64,000 nt of DNA from Sinorhizobium kostiense (GTDB lineage Bacteria; Pseudomonadota; Alphaproteobacteria; Rhizobiales; Rhizobiaceae): assembly GCF_017874595.1 (NCBI RefSeq), contig NZ_JAGILA010000002.1, positions 1,116,001 through 1,180,000 on the forward strand, written 5' to 3'. Shown piece by piece: positions 55,450 through 64,000 of this stretch; within the stretch, counting starts at the first letter, position 1; each line of letters begins with the position of its first letter. A model generated the notes under the pieces. It saw nothing but the letters and a program-made list of their open reading frames with translations, had not been told where the DNA came from and did not search any database. Made by a program: the position numbers and the translations under genes.

Positions 55450-57035
55450 CAAAACAGTCTGCCCTGCTTCGATGGTTCGGCCGCCTGCACCGGGCGCTTC
55501 TTCGGCGCTTGCGGCGATGGCGGGGCACCGCCGTCGCCGGCGACTGCCGCGACCCGGCCGTCGGCAAATTCCAGCGAAAGCGCCATGCCGGGCGACACTG
55601 CGGCCGCCTGCTTCACCGGCTCGCCGTCGGCGTCGCGCACCAGCGCGAAGCCGCGCTGCAATACATTGCGGTAGGAAAGCGATTGCAGCACTCGATCTTG
55701 CGCCGCCAGCGCCCCTCTCAACCGGCGAAGCTCGGAGCCCATCGCGGCGTCGCTACGCGCACCGAAGCTTGCAATGCGGTCCTGGGCGCGGTGGATCTGC
55801 CCGACGAGGCGTGAGGGAAAGGCGCGCAGCGACGCATCCGCAGCGGCAACGCGCGACTGTCGCCGGTCGAGCTGGCGCTCGACGCACCTTTCGGTGCGGT
55901 TCACGAGGTCGGAAACACGCTGCCGACGATCACCGATCCGCGATTTGACGAGATCCGGCCGCAGATGAGCGGCACACCGTTCGAAGCTGCGCCGCTTGTT
56001 GGCCGTGTTCATCTGCAAGCCGCGGCCGAGGCCGGCGGCCGCCTCGTCGAAGCGGCGCCGCGGCAAGGCCAGCAACTGGTCGAGCGAAGGCAGGGCACGG
56101 GCGAGCGCGCGCAGCGCGTTGCAGCGATGATCCATCTGCCGCGCAACGGCGCCCTTGAGCCGTGCGGAGAGGCTTGCGAGCTGAGCCTCGAGGTCCAGCT
56201 TTACCGGCACCGCCATCTCGGCAGCCCCCGTCGGCGTCGGGGCACGCTGGTCGGCCGCATAGTCGATCAGCGTCCAGTCGGTCTCGTGGCCGACAGCCGA
56301 GATCAAGGGGATCGCCGAGGCCGCCGCCGCGCGCACCACCGCCTCGTCGTTGAAGCACCAGAGATCCTCGAGACTGCCGCCGCCTCGGGCGACGATCAGC
56401 ACGTCCGGTCGCGGAATGGGGCCGCCAGCCGTCAGTGCGTTGAAGCCCTGGATCGCGGCCGCCACCTCCTCGCCCGACCCGTCGCCCTGGACGCGCACCG
56501 GCCAGACGACGACGTGCACCGGAAAACGGTCGGCGATCCGGTGAAGGATGTCGCGGATGACCGCGCCGGTCGGCGACGTCACCACACCGATCACCTTCGG
56601 CATGAACGGGAGCGTCTTCTTGCGGGCCTGGTCGAAGAGGCCCTCGGCCGCGAACTTGCGCTTGCGCTCCTCGAGAAGGGCCATCAGAGCGCCGGCGCCC
56701 GCCGGCTCGAGCGACTCGATCACGAGCTGGTATTTCGACGAGCCGGGGAAGGTCGTGACCCGGCCGGTCGCGATCACTTCCATGCCCTCCTCCGGCCGGA
56801 ACTTCAGCCTCGCAAACGCGCTCTTCCACACCACGGCATCGATCCGCGAGCGATCGTCCTTGAGCGCAAAATAGGCGTGGCCGGAGGAGTGCGGCCCGCG
56901 GTAGCCGGAAATCTCGCCCCTGACCCGCACGTGCTCGAAGGCCTGCTCGATCGTCCGCTTGATCGATCCGGACAGCTCCGACACCGAATATTCGGCGACG
57001 TTGGACGGAGAATCGGTTTCGAAGAACGTGTTCAT
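55449..57035 (-). CDS. xseA: Exodeoxyribonuclease VII large subunit
   Basis: This 528-aa protein is the large subunit of ExoVII, which degrades single-stranded DNA. It has the N-terminal OB-fold ([20 protein letters not shown]), the catalytic core ([73 protein letters not shown]) and a long coiled-coil region. The small subunit gene xseB is not adjacent. Confidence 0.96.
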   Translation of the reverse strand: MNTFFETDSPSNVAEYSVSELSGSIKRTIEQAFEHVRVRGEISGYRGPHSSGHAYFALKDDRSRIDAVVWKSAFARLKFRPEEGMEVIATGRVTTFPGSSKYQLVIESLEPAGAGALMALLEERKRKFAAEGLFDQARKKTLPFMPKVIGVVTSPTGAVIRDILHRIADRFPVHVVVWPVRVQGDGSGEEVAAAIQGFNALTAGGPIPRPDVLIVARGGGSLEDLWCFNDEAVVRAAAASAIPLISAVGHETDWTLIDYAADQRAPTPTGAAEMAVPVKLDLEAQLASLSARLKGAVARQMDHRCNALRALARALPSLDQLLALPRRRFDEAAAGLGRGLQMNTANKRRSFERCAAHLRPDLVKSRIGDRRQRVSDLVNRTERCVERQLDRRQSRVAAADASLRAFPSRLVGQIHRAQDRIASFGARSDAAMGSELRRLRGALAAQDRVLQSLSYRNVLQRGFALVRDADGEPVKQAAAVSPGMALSLEFADGRVAAVAGDGGAPPSPQAPKKRPVQAAEPSKQGRLF

Positions 57036-57087
57036 GTACCTTTTGTAGCCGACCGTGCTCGGAAGATCAGCAGCAAGGCGCGGCTAT

Positions 57088-57873
57088 CTACGGTTTTTCT
57101 GTCCCCTCGAAAAAGCGCTGCGTCGCCGCATCCGCCGGGAAGAAGGATTCGATGACGACACCCTCGAGGAGAGCATCCTGAGTGGAGCCGAAGGTTGAGA
57201 GTGTCGTTATGAAGCGCAGTTCCGTGTCGCCAAGGCTGAGTTCAACCGGCAGAACCGGCAGACGATCCGTAGCGGGAAAGTTTTCGAGCGCCCTCACGAC
57301 GGAGGGAGTGGCGGCGAGCCGGTCAAGGCGCCGCTGCAAAGGACTGCGCGGCCCCTGCAGCCAGGCTTCGATGCGGACCCTCTGCACAAGATCGGCGGCA
57401 GTGGCCTCCCAGTTGCGCACGAGCGCGCGCACGCTTTCGGAACCAAGAAAGCCCTCCAGGAAATTCTGCCCCGGCCCAAGCGGCACTTGAGTGGTCTCGA
57501 CGAGTGCGGAAAAGGCGCCATTGGTCAAAAGGATGTCATATCGGTGATCGAGCACCAGGCCCGGATAGGGATCGTGGCGTTCGAGCATCAGCCGGATGGC
57601 GTTGGCGACCGCAGGCGGCATCGCCTCCAGTCCGGAGGCCGGGCGCGTCACCATGCGAGGGCGATAGCCTGCGGCCGAAAAGAGCGCGCCCTGGTCGCGC
57701 GCCGGCACGTCGAGCACGGCCGCAAGCCGTAGGATCATGCCCTCAGACGGCCGCGAACGCCCGGTCTCGAGAAATGAAAGATGGCGTGCGGAAATGCCGG
57801 CAGCGGTCGCCAGAGCCAACTGACTCATGCGACGATGGTCGCGCCATTCCTTCAGGTGACAGCCGAATTCCAT
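57088..57873 (-). CDS. XRE-family regulator with MmyB-like ligand domain
   Basis: This 261-aa protein has an N-terminal HTH (LKEWRDHRRMSQLALATAAG, RHLSFLETGRSRPS) and a C-terminal MmyB-like domain (DILLTNGAFSALVETT, LRFITTLSTFGSTQDALLEG), a PAS-like ligand-binding region. Divergent from a small membrane protein gene at 58002; ATTACCT-gca-AGGTAAT (57927-57943) lies in the gap and is a candidate operator. Confidence 0.88.
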   Translation of the reverse strand: MEFGCHLKEWRDHRRMSQLALATAAGISARHLSFLETGRSRPSEGMILRLAAVLDVPARDQGALFSAAGYRPRMVTRPASGLEAMPPAVANAIRLMLERHDPYPGLVLDHRYDILLTNGAFSALVETTQVPLGPGQNFLEGFLGSESVRALVRNWEATAADLVQRVRIEAWLQGPRSPLQRRLDRLAATPSVVRALENFPATDRLPVLPVELSLGDTELRFITTLSTFGSTQDALLEGVVIESFFPADAATQRFFEGTEKP

Positions 57874-57926
57874 GGGTGCTCCCTCTTTGGCCTCCAGCAG
57901 ACTTAGCCGAAGCCGACGGAAATTCC

Positions 57927-57943
57927 ATTACCTGCAAGGTAAT
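57927..57943. promoter_or_regulatory. Candidate operator ATTACCT-N3-AGGTAAT of the XRE/MmyB-like gene
   Basis: Seven-base perfect inverted repeats with a three-base spacer lie between the divergent XRE gene and the small membrane protein gene. Position and symmetry fit an autoregulatory operator; no experimental basis. Confidence 0.6.
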
Positions 57944-58001
57944 TGGTTTGATGACCAGAACGCACGACGATCCGACCATCGACAACCGATGGAGATTTGG
58001 C

Positions 58002-58412
58002 ATGCTCAACCTTGCAAACCGCTCGATTCTCAACAAAACTTTTCTTGCGGACGGCGTCTTCTCATTGATTACCGGTATGGTACTGATCGTCGATGCGCCG
58101 CCCCTCGCCGCTCTGGCGGGCCCGGCAATCTCCCCGATCGTCATGGCGGCCCTCGGCATGGGGCTGCTGCTCTGGGGCGCCTTCCACCTCGTATCCGCGC
58201 GCAAGGGAGGTCCGAACATTTTCGCAGCGCGGATCAGCATCGGCGGCGACATTCTCTGGCAGATCGGCAGCGTCACCACTCTCGCCCTCGCCTACGGTTC
58301 GCTTTCGGCCATCGGCGTTGGCTTGATCATCATTGGCATGATCGGTGTCGCCGACTTCCTCTACTTCAAGCTAAGGGGAATAGGGCAAACCCACCTCAAG
58401 GCGGCCGCTTGA
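58002..58412 (+). CDS. Small integral membrane protein of unknown function
   Basis: This 136-aa protein has four hydrophobic segments (about residues 14-32, 42-63, 74-93, 97-118) with short loops. It starts MLNLANRSILNKTFLADGVF; the ATG at 58002 has GGAGA seven bases upstream, whereas ATG 57951 lies almost on the operator. No family is recognised with confidence. It is divergent from the XRE/MmyB-like regulator and probably its target. Confidence 0.78.
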   Translation: MLNLANRSILNKTFLADGVFSLITGMVLIVDAPPLAALAGPAISPIVMAALGMGLLLWGAFHLVSARKGGPNIFAARISIGGDILWQIGSVTTLALAYGSLSAIGVGLIIIGMIGVADFLYFKLRGIGQTHLKAAA

Positions 58413-58466
58413 TCCTTGAGAGGTGATGATGGCCCGCTCCAAGGCGGGCCATGTCGCCCACACGGC

Positions 58467-59453
58467 TCAGACCGGTTCCCAGCCGTCCTTCTCGCTGGCG
58501 CGATAGATAGCATCGATGAACTTCTGATTGAGGCGCGAGCTTTCAAGCGTCACCACCTCTTCCGGCTCACCCTTGGCCGCCCGCGCGAAGGCTTCCGCCT
58601 CGAGCCTGTACTGGCGCGCATCCTGGAAGCGGAAAAGCTGGGATTGACCGTGGTTCTGGTTGGTGAGCTCCACTTCCTCGCGACCGTAGCGATCGGCGTT
58701 GAAGGGCGATTTCACCTCGATGTAACCCTTGTCGCCGTGGAAGACCATGACCTGGCGGGCGGCGAGCTGTGTCGCGACGTAGAAGCTCAGCTCGAAATCG
58801 CCGAAGTCGGCGCGGACGCTCGAATAGGTATCGGTGCCGAATTCCGGATCCCGCTCCGTATCGGCCTGGACGCGCAGCGGCTCCTTGCCGGTCGAAAAGC
58901 GGGTGGCGATGGCTGGGTAGACGCCGATGTCCGGTAGTCCACCGCCGCCAAGCGCCGGTATGTTGCGCATGTTGCCGGGGTCGCGGTTATAGTAGGTGAA
59001 GGCTCCCTGAACGTGCCTCAGCCTGCCGATCGCGCCCTCGGCGATGAGAGAGCGCACCTTCCGCCAAACGGGGCTGTAGGTCACCATATAGGCTTCCGAA
59101 ATCAGTACCCCGTTCCGATCGCGCGCGGCGATCACCGCATCGATTTCCTCCGACTTCAGGGCAAGCGGTTTTTCGCAAAGCACATGCTTGCCGGCATCGG
59201 CAGCCTTTATCGCCCACTCCACGTGCTGGGAGGTCGGTAGCGGAATATAGACCGCGTCGATCGTATCGGAGGCGAGCATCTCCTCATAGGAGCCGAAGGC
59301 ATGCGGCACGGAAAAGCGGTCGGCCATGGCCCTCGCCTTGGCGAGATCGCGACTGGCGACTGCCGAAACGACGCAGTTTTCCGCGTCCTGAATGGCAGGC
59401 ACGACGAGTTCGCGGCCGATCTTCGCCGTCGACAGAATTCCAAAGCGCAGCAT
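58467..59453 (-). CDS. Gfo/Idh/MocA-family oxidoreductase
   Basis: This 328-aa protein has the N-terminal NAD(P)-binding segment [20 protein letters not shown], the [20 protein letters not shown] and [14 protein letters not shown] (catalytic EKP) motifs and a C-terminal substrate domain. It oxidises a sugar, inositol or related polyol; the substrate cannot be told. AAGGAG lies nine bases before the ATG. Confidence 0.9.
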   Translation of the reverse strand: MLRFGILSTAKIGRELVVPAIQDAENCVVSAVASRDLAKARAMADRFSVPHAFGSYEEMLASDTIDAVYIPLPTSQHVEWAIKAADAGKHVLCEKPLALKSEEIDAVIAARDRNGVLISEAYMVTYSPVWRKVRSLIAEGAIGRLRHVQGAFTYYNRDPGNMRNIPALGGGGLPDIGVYPAIATRFSTGKEPLRVQADTERDPEFGTDTYSSVRADFGDFELSFYVATQLAARQVMVFHGDKGYIEVKSPFNADRYGREEVELTNQNHGQSQLFRFQDARQYRLEAEAFARAAKGEPEEVVTLESSRLNQKFIDAIYRASEKDGWEPV

Positions 59454-59706
59454 GGGGCAGACTCCTTTTCGGGCGGAAGAAAAAGGGCCGCAATGCGGTT
59501 CCCTCCGCTCCTATTGGTGGGATCGCGCCGAGACTATCGCCGAGGTCCATACCTCGCAAGCGGTTAGCGGCGAGACGCAACAGCGATCCGCCAGGTGCCA
59601 TTCTTTCGGCGCCCGCGCGAAGCGGATGCCCGCGGCCCGACAAGACGCTCCCCTCCCAATCCCGACAGCGTGTGGGCTCTTGTGGTGAGCAATTGAGGAG
59701 CGGAAA

Positions 59707-60342
59707 TTATTGTCCCAACCTCGCTGCCTTTGCGAGCGGCGGGAATCCCGGATAAAAAGCCGCATGGCTGCCCTCGTGATTGGCCATGCCCGGCTTCGTC
59801 AACAGGCCGCGAGGTTCTGCATAGCTGCGGATCGTACGGCGCGGCCTCTCGTGCCATTGGATGTTGAAAGCCCAGAGCTTCGGGAAGAAGCAGAGCGATG
59901 CGTAGGGCAGATGGTCGTGGATCCACCAGGCGAGGTTTTGCCAGCCTCCCGCTTGGCGCTCCCGATCCCAGACCCAGGGGATGACGATGCAGGCCGTTGC
60001 GCCGATTGAGCCGTCCGCGTCGCGCATGTCCCAGATATGGTCGGCGGCGGTTGCGGCGTTGGTGGAGCAATTGAGCTTGTTAGCGTTGCCGAAGCCGTTG
60101 ACGGCGCGGTTGCGGTAAGCGGAGCGGATATGTAGCCGGCCAAAGGTCGCCTGCAGCGGCTCCAGCAGTTCCTCGCAGAGCCTGCGACCCGCTTCAATGG
60201 CGAGCTCCGGATCGTCCGGGATGTTCGGAATACGATAGAATTCGGCGATCTCCGAATGAAGGAAATCACGCAGGAAGAAGTTCTTGGACAGACGGACGCG
60301 GCCGAGATCCTCCAGTGATTTCATCGATGCGGGTTTTTTCAT
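59707..60342 (-). CDS. Peptidase M15-like protein
   Basis: This 211-aa protein has RLHIRSAYRNRAVNGFGNA, TAADHIWDMRDADG and AFNIQWHERPRR, a pattern like the M15 (D-Ala-D-Ala carboxypeptidase) family: an RSAYR segment, then a histidine and aspartate, then a WH pair. It might cleave or bind peptidoglycan peptides, but no signal peptide is seen. The start at 60342 has AGGAGG four bases upstream; the longer frame to 60531 is not needed. Function is tentative. Confidence 0.7.
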   Translation of the reverse strand: MKKPASMKSLEDLGRVRLSKNFFLRDFLHSEIAEFYRIPNIPDDPELAIEAGRRLCEELLEPLQATFGRLHIRSAYRNRAVNGFGNANKLNCSTNAATAADHIWDMRDADGSIGATACIVIPWVWDRERQAGGWQNLAWWIHDHLPYASLCFFPKLWAFNIQWHERPRRTIRSYAEPRGLLTKPGMANHEGSHAAFYPGFPPLAKAARLGQ

Positions 60343-60632
60343 CTTTCCTCCTGTCGATGCATTCGGCCGACCGGGAACGCTGTCCCCGATCAAACATGCG
60401 GCCGGCAGTCTGACCACCCGTTTCCTGCGCAATTGCGAGCAGGATGCGCTCACATGCGTACGCACGATCCCCTTTTGCCGCATCATTGCAACCTGAGGTG
60501 ATTCCACGGCTCGAGGCGACGAGTATCGCAATTCGATCGCGACACCCTAACTATAGTAGCGTCGAACATACGTCCGCTTCGTGGAGCGGTGTGGATTTTC
60601 ACGCTCTCCCGCAGGAAATGGAGGGATCAGGA

Positions 60633-60992
60633 ATGTCCGAAGAGCAGGCCATCCGCGCGGTTGTCCACCTCTATGTCGACGGCATGGCCTTCGCGAACGA
60701 GGGGGCGTTGCGCAAGGCCTTTCACCCGAACGCCTCGATCGTCGGCAATCTAGAAGATAGCATCGAATGGCTGACGCGCGACGCCTTCATCGCTGCCGTC
60801 GTGGAGGAGGAGCCGGCGCCGCCGGATACACAGCCGCTCATGGAGGTGGAGATGATCCAGATTACCGGCGACGCGGCGAGCGCGAAGGTTGTCGATGAGT
60901 TCGCCGGTTCGCGCTACACGGACTATCTCTCCCTGTTGAAGGTCGATGCCCGGTGGCTGATCGTGAATAAGGTCTGGCACCGGCACACATAA
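60633..60992 (+). CDS. NTF2-like (lumazine-binding-like) protein
   Basis: This 119-aa protein begins MSEEQAIRAVVHLYVDGMAF and has ALRKAFHPNASIVGNLEDSI and YTDYLSLLKVDARWLIVNKV, the cone-shaped NTF2/SnoaL pattern of the putative lumazine-binding group. Function unknown. The ATG at 60633 follows GGAGGG at about eight bases; ATG 60618 is an alternative. Confidence 0.85.
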   Translation: MSEEQAIRAVVHLYVDGMAFANEGALRKAFHPNASIVGNLEDSIEWLTRDAFIAAVVEEEPAPPDTQPLMEVEMIQITGDAASAKVVDEFAGSRYTDYLSLLKVDARWLIVNKVWHRHT

Positions 60993-60997
60993 AGCGG

Positions 60998-61265
60998 GCA
61001 GATTCTTACAGCAGCGAGCGCGAGACAAGCTCGTCGCTGCCCCTCCCAGAAGGGAGAGGCGAGAGCGGATGCGCTCTGCAATCGCTTGTGATTCCTCTGT
61101 CTTCCTACTGCAGGTCTCCTTGGTCGACCTCGATCCAAGGGACAACGACACGTAGCAATTCAGAAGCGAGTCTGAGAAGACGGGCGCCGCGCGGGCGCCA
61201 CGCGCGGTCCGCGGAGCCCCTCCCCTTGCGGGGAGGGGCATTCTCGGCGCGTCGCCGGTGAAGCC
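60998..61265. repeat. REP-like and diverged RIME-like repeats upstream of pheT end
   Basis: The stretch holds CCCCTCCCAGAAGGGAGAGG near 61040, a diverged RIME-like unit at about 61106-61165 (CAGGTCTCCTTGG...CCAAGGGA and GTAGCAATTCAGAAG) and a CCCCTCCCC / GGGGAGGGG hairpin near 61210-61235. No gene is supported. Confidence 0.65.
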
Positions 61266-61279
61266 AGCGACTCCTCGAT

Positions 61280-63706
61280 TCACGCCCGCAGCACGCCGCC
61301 TGTGCTCTTTGCAACGTTGGCGACGATGCGTGAGGTCAGCGCCTCGAAATCCTCGTCGGTCAGCGTCCGTTCGACCGGCTGGATCGTCACTTCGATCGCC
61401 ACCGACTTCTTGCCCTCGCCCACGGACGCTCCTTCGAAAACGTCGAAGACGTTGACAGCTGTCACCAGCTTGCGGTCGGCGCCGGATGCGGCACGTACGA
61501 TAGCGGCCGCTTCGACTTGCCGCTCGACGACGAAGGCGAAGTCGCGCTTCACAGCCTGGAAGGGCGAAAGCTCCAGTGCCGGCTTCGTGCGCGTCGCTTT
61601 CTTCTTCGGCTCCGGCATGGCATCGATAAAGATCTCGAAAGCGCAAAGCGGACCGGAGACGTCGAGGTCGTCAAGTGTCTTCGGATGGAACTCGCCGAAG
61701 GCGCCGAGCACGATCTTCGGGCCGAGCTTGATCGTGCCGGAGCGGCCGGGATGATACCAGGCGGGACCGCCGGCTTCGAACTGGACATTGGCCATCGGCA
61801 CACCGCAGGCCTCGAGCACGGCGATGGCGTCGGCCTTGGCATCGAAGACGTCGACGGCCTTGCCGCCGCCTTTCGCCACATTCGACCAGAGCCGGCCGGC
61901 GCCATTGAGAGATGCAGTGCCGCGGCGGATGCCGCCGGCGACGCGGCGCTGGGTCTCGGGCGTGTCGCCCTCATAGGTGCCGGAGACCTCGAAGATCGCG
62001 ACATCGCCATAACCCTTGTCGGCATTGCGCTTAGCCGCAGTGAGGAGCCCCGGCAGCAGCGACGGCCGCATGTCGGACATGTCGGCGGCAATCGGGTTGG
62101 CGAGCTTCAGCGCCGGCTGACCGCCGCCGAAGAGCTTCGCCTGCTGCTCCGAAATGAAGGACCAGGTGACGGCCTCGAGCATGCCGCGGCTCGCAAGCGC
62201 GCGCTTGGCCTGGCGGGTGCGGATCTGCAGCGTCGTCAGGATCTTGCCATTGACCGCGTTGTGGCTCTGAAGCGGCTCGGCGACGATATTGTCGACGCCA
62301 TGGATGCGCATCACTTCCTCGACGAGGTCTGCCTTGCCATCGACGTCCGGCCGCCAGGAGGGCACCGTGACGCTGAGGCGCTCGCCCGATCCCTCGACGC
62401 CGAAGCCAAGCTTTTTCAGGATCGCGATGCTCTCCTCGGGCGAAACTTCGAGACCCGTCAGCCGCTTCACTTCCGAGACCGGGAAATCGACGACCTTGGG
62501 CCTGTGGCCCTCATAGCCGACGACGTCCAGCTTTGCGGCCGTACCGCCGCAGAGCTCGAGCACCAGTTCAGTCGCCCGCTCCAGGCCCGGCACCATGTAT
62601 TCCGGATCGACGCCGCGCTCGAAGCGATAGCGCGCATCGCTGATGATGCCGAGCGTCCGGCCGGTCTTGGCGATGTTCATCGGGTCCCAGAGCGCCGCTT
62701 CGATCAGCACGTCCGTCGTGTTCTCGTCACAGCCGGAATGCTCGCCACCCATGATGCCGCCGATCGATTCGAGGCCGTCCTCGTCGGCGATCACCACATT
62801 GGCCGGCGAGAGCGTGTATTCGCGGGTGTCAAGCGCAAGCACCCTCTCCCCTTCCTTCGCTCGACGAACCGTCAGGTTGCCCGTGACCTTGGCCGCATCG
62901 AAGACGTGCAGCGGTCGGCCCTGATCGAAAGTCAGGTAGTTGGTGATGTCGACCAGCGCGTTGATTGGCCTGAGGCCGATCGCCGTCAGCCGCTGACGCA
63001 TCCAGTCCGGGCTCGGCCCGTTCTTGACGCCGCGCACGAGGCGAAGCGCGAAGCCCGGGCAGAGGTGCCCGTCCTCACCGAGCTCGAGGCGGACCTTGAC
63101 CGGGGTTTCGCCCTCGACCGGGAAGGCCGGCGCCGGCCTGGTCTTCAGGGTGCCGAGCCCGGAAGCGGCGAGATCACGGGCGATGCCGTGAATACTGGTA
63201 CAATCCGGCCGGTTTGGCGTCAGGTTGATTTCGATGACCGGATCATCGAGGCCGGCATAGGCCGCATAACTCGTCCCGACCGGCGCATCCTCGGGCAGAT
63301 CGATGATGCCGGTGTGATCGTCCGAGATCTGCAATTCCTTTTCCGAGCACATCATGCCGCGGCTTTCGACACCGCGGATATTGCCGATCGCGAGCGTCGC
63401 GTCGATGCCGGGCACATAGTTGCCGGGGGCGGCAAAGGCGCCGACGAGGCCCTTGCGCGCGTTCGGCGCGCCGCAGACGACCTGCACGGGCTCGCCGGAG
63501 CCGGTGTCCACCCTCAGCACCTTCAGCTTGTCCGCGTTCGGGTGCTGCTCGGCCGAGATCACCTTGGCAATGACGAAGGGCTTGAAAGCTGCCTTGTCGT
63601 CCACCTCCTCGACCTCGAGCCCGATCATCGTCAGGCGAGCGCAGATTTCCTCGAGCGAGGCTTCGGTTTCCAGATGGTCCTTTAGCCAGGAGAGCGTGAA
63701 TTTCAT
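61280..63706 (-). CDS. pheT: Phenylalanyl-tRNA synthetase beta subunit
   Basis: This 808-aa protein pairs with PheS to charge tRNA-Phe. It has the N-terminal tRNA-binding (EMAP-like) domain ([20 protein letters not shown]), the B3/4 editing region ([20 protein letters not shown]), the B5 domain and the C-terminal ferredoxin-fold anticodon-binding domain ([20 protein letters not shown]). AGGTGA lies five bases before the ATG. It follows pheS by 36 bp. Confidence 0.97.
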   Translation of the reverse strand: MKFTLSWLKDHLETEASLEEICARLTMIGLEVEEVDDKAAFKPFVIAKVISAEQHPNADKLKVLRVDTGSGEPVQVVCGAPNARKGLVGAFAAPGNYVPGIDATLAIGNIRGVESRGMMCSEKELQISDDHTGIIDLPEDAPVGTSYAAYAGLDDPVIEINLTPNRPDCTSIHGIARDLAASGLGTLKTRPAPAFPVEGETPVKVRLELGEDGHLCPGFALRLVRGVKNGPSPDWMRQRLTAIGLRPINALVDITNYLTFDQGRPLHVFDAAKVTGNLTVRRAKEGERVLALDTREYTLSPANVVIADEDGLESIGGIMGGEHSGCDENTTDVLIEAALWDPMNIAKTGRTLGIISDARYRFERGVDPEYMVPGLERATELVLELCGGTAAKLDVVGYEGHRPKVVDFPVSEVKRLTGLEVSPEESIAILKKLGFGVEGSGERLSVTVPSWRPDVDGKADLVEEVMRIHGVDNIVAEPLQSHNAVNGKILTTLQIRTRQAKRALASRGMLEAVTWSFISEQQAKLFGGGQPALKLANPIAADMSDMRPSLLPGLLTAAKRNADKGYGDVAIFEVSGTYEGDTPETQRRVAGGIRRGTASLNGAGRLWSNVAKGGGKAVDVFDAKADAIAVLEACGVPMANVQFEAGGPAWYHPGRSGTIKLGPKIVLGAFGEFHPKTLDDLDVSGPLCAFEIFIDAMPEPKKKATRTKPALELSPFQAVKRDFAFVVERQVEAAAIVRAASGADRKLVTAVNVFDVFEGASVGEGKKSVAIEVTIQPVERTLTDEDFEALTSRIVANVAKSTGGVLRA

Positions 63707-63742
63707 GATTTCACCTGTGTCCTCAAATACTTGCTCTGGCGG

Positions 63743-64000
63743 TCACGACGACAGGCCGCCGAAAAGCGTCGGCATGTCGAGCGGGCGGAAGCCGTAATGG
63801 GTCATCCAGCGGACATCGGCGTTGAAGAAGTCGCGCAGGTCCGGCATGCCGTATTTCAGCATGGCGATGCGGTCGAGGCCCATGCCCCAGGCAAAGCCCT
63901 GGTATTCGTCCGGGTCGAGGCCGCCGGCCTTCAGCACGTTCGGATGCACCATGCCGCAGCCGAGGATCTCCATCCAGTCCTTGCCTTCGCCGAACTTCAC
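63743..64000 (-). CDS. pheS: Phenylalanyl-tRNA synthetase alpha subunit (C-terminal part)
   Basis: The frame runs off the right edge of the window, so only about the last 85 residues are present. It shows the class II motif 3 region [20 protein letters not shown] and [20 protein letters not shown], the PheS signature. Upstream of pheT on the same strand, as expected. Confidence 0.96.
   Translation of the reverse strand: MKFGEGKDWMEILGCGMVHPNVLKAGGLDPDEYQGFAWGMGLDRIAMLKYGMPDLRDFFNADVRWMTHYGFRPLDMPTLFGGLSS

Noticed and set aside
61517..63685. 722-aa open frame opposite pheT
   Set aside because: Fully antisense to a clear pheT gene, with shadow-frame composition and no family match.

Overview
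The window is high-GC chromosomal DNA from a Sinorhizobium/Ensifer-type alphaproteobacterium (Rhizobiales). The evidence is the iolDEB order, alphaproteobacterial housekeeping proteins (GshB, DnaN, RsmI, YraN, ComM, PheST), a PmtA-like phospholipid N-methyltransferase and many rhizobial intergenic palindromic repeats (RIME-like and REP-like). Assignment rests on protein and repeat recognition by eye; no database search was run. No prophage, CRISPR array, tRNA, rRNA or transposase gene was recognised.

Layout. 1-3243: the end of an inositol catabolism operon (iolD partial, iolE, iolB) and a GFA-family protein. 3251-3625: a 375-bp repeat with terminal inverted repeats. 3623-12582: an NAD-dependent epimerase, several regulator/exporter pairs (XRE, AraC + EamA + B3/4 protein, Lrp + EamA + NIPSNAP), prfC, dut and a LysE exporter. 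12720-16372: cysK, comM (with a LexA-type box) and gshB. 16595-21986: a ugpBAEC-type glycerol-3-phosphate importer plus a phosphoesterase-like protein, preceded by phased Pho-box half-sites; it sits between gshB and yraN-rsmI. 23565-28456: dnaN with a terminator, a 26-codon ORF overlapping pmtA, a phosphatase-fold protein, pyrF, a DUF1330 protein and an NDUFA9-like protein. 28693-34952: a 53-aa secreted peptide gene, uppP, GST-queG-SDR, an RlpA-like protein and rsmB. 35209-41746: a periplasmic imelysin / di-haem oxidoreductase / imelysin / DUF1513 set with corA embedded in it. 41783-49136: GNAT, thioesterase, MTA/SAH nucleosidase, guaA, MFS, Lrp, aminotransferase, YitT. 49175-54846: two more copies of the long repeat family (one short, one long), stress and redox genes, and two MarR circuits with visible operators. 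54856-64000: a flavodoxin-fold reductase, xseA, an XRE circuit, an oxidoreductase, an M15-like protein, an NTF2-like protein, pheT and the 3' end of pheS.

The most distinctive signals are: (1) a family of TA-bounded, TIR-flanked non-coding elements in which a ~106-bp RIME is nested, with an element lacking the RIME in the same window; (2) these and other repeats sitting flush against genes and supplying their stop codons; (3) palindromic repeats read as coding sequence at the N-termini of UgpA and the di-haem oxidoreductase; (4) readable regulatory sites (Pho boxes, LexA box, two MarR operator arrangements, one XRE operator); (5) a leader ORF coupled to pmtA. I did not find a clear-cut new defence or mobile-genetic system; the repeat biology and the imelysin cluster are the best candidates for follow-up.
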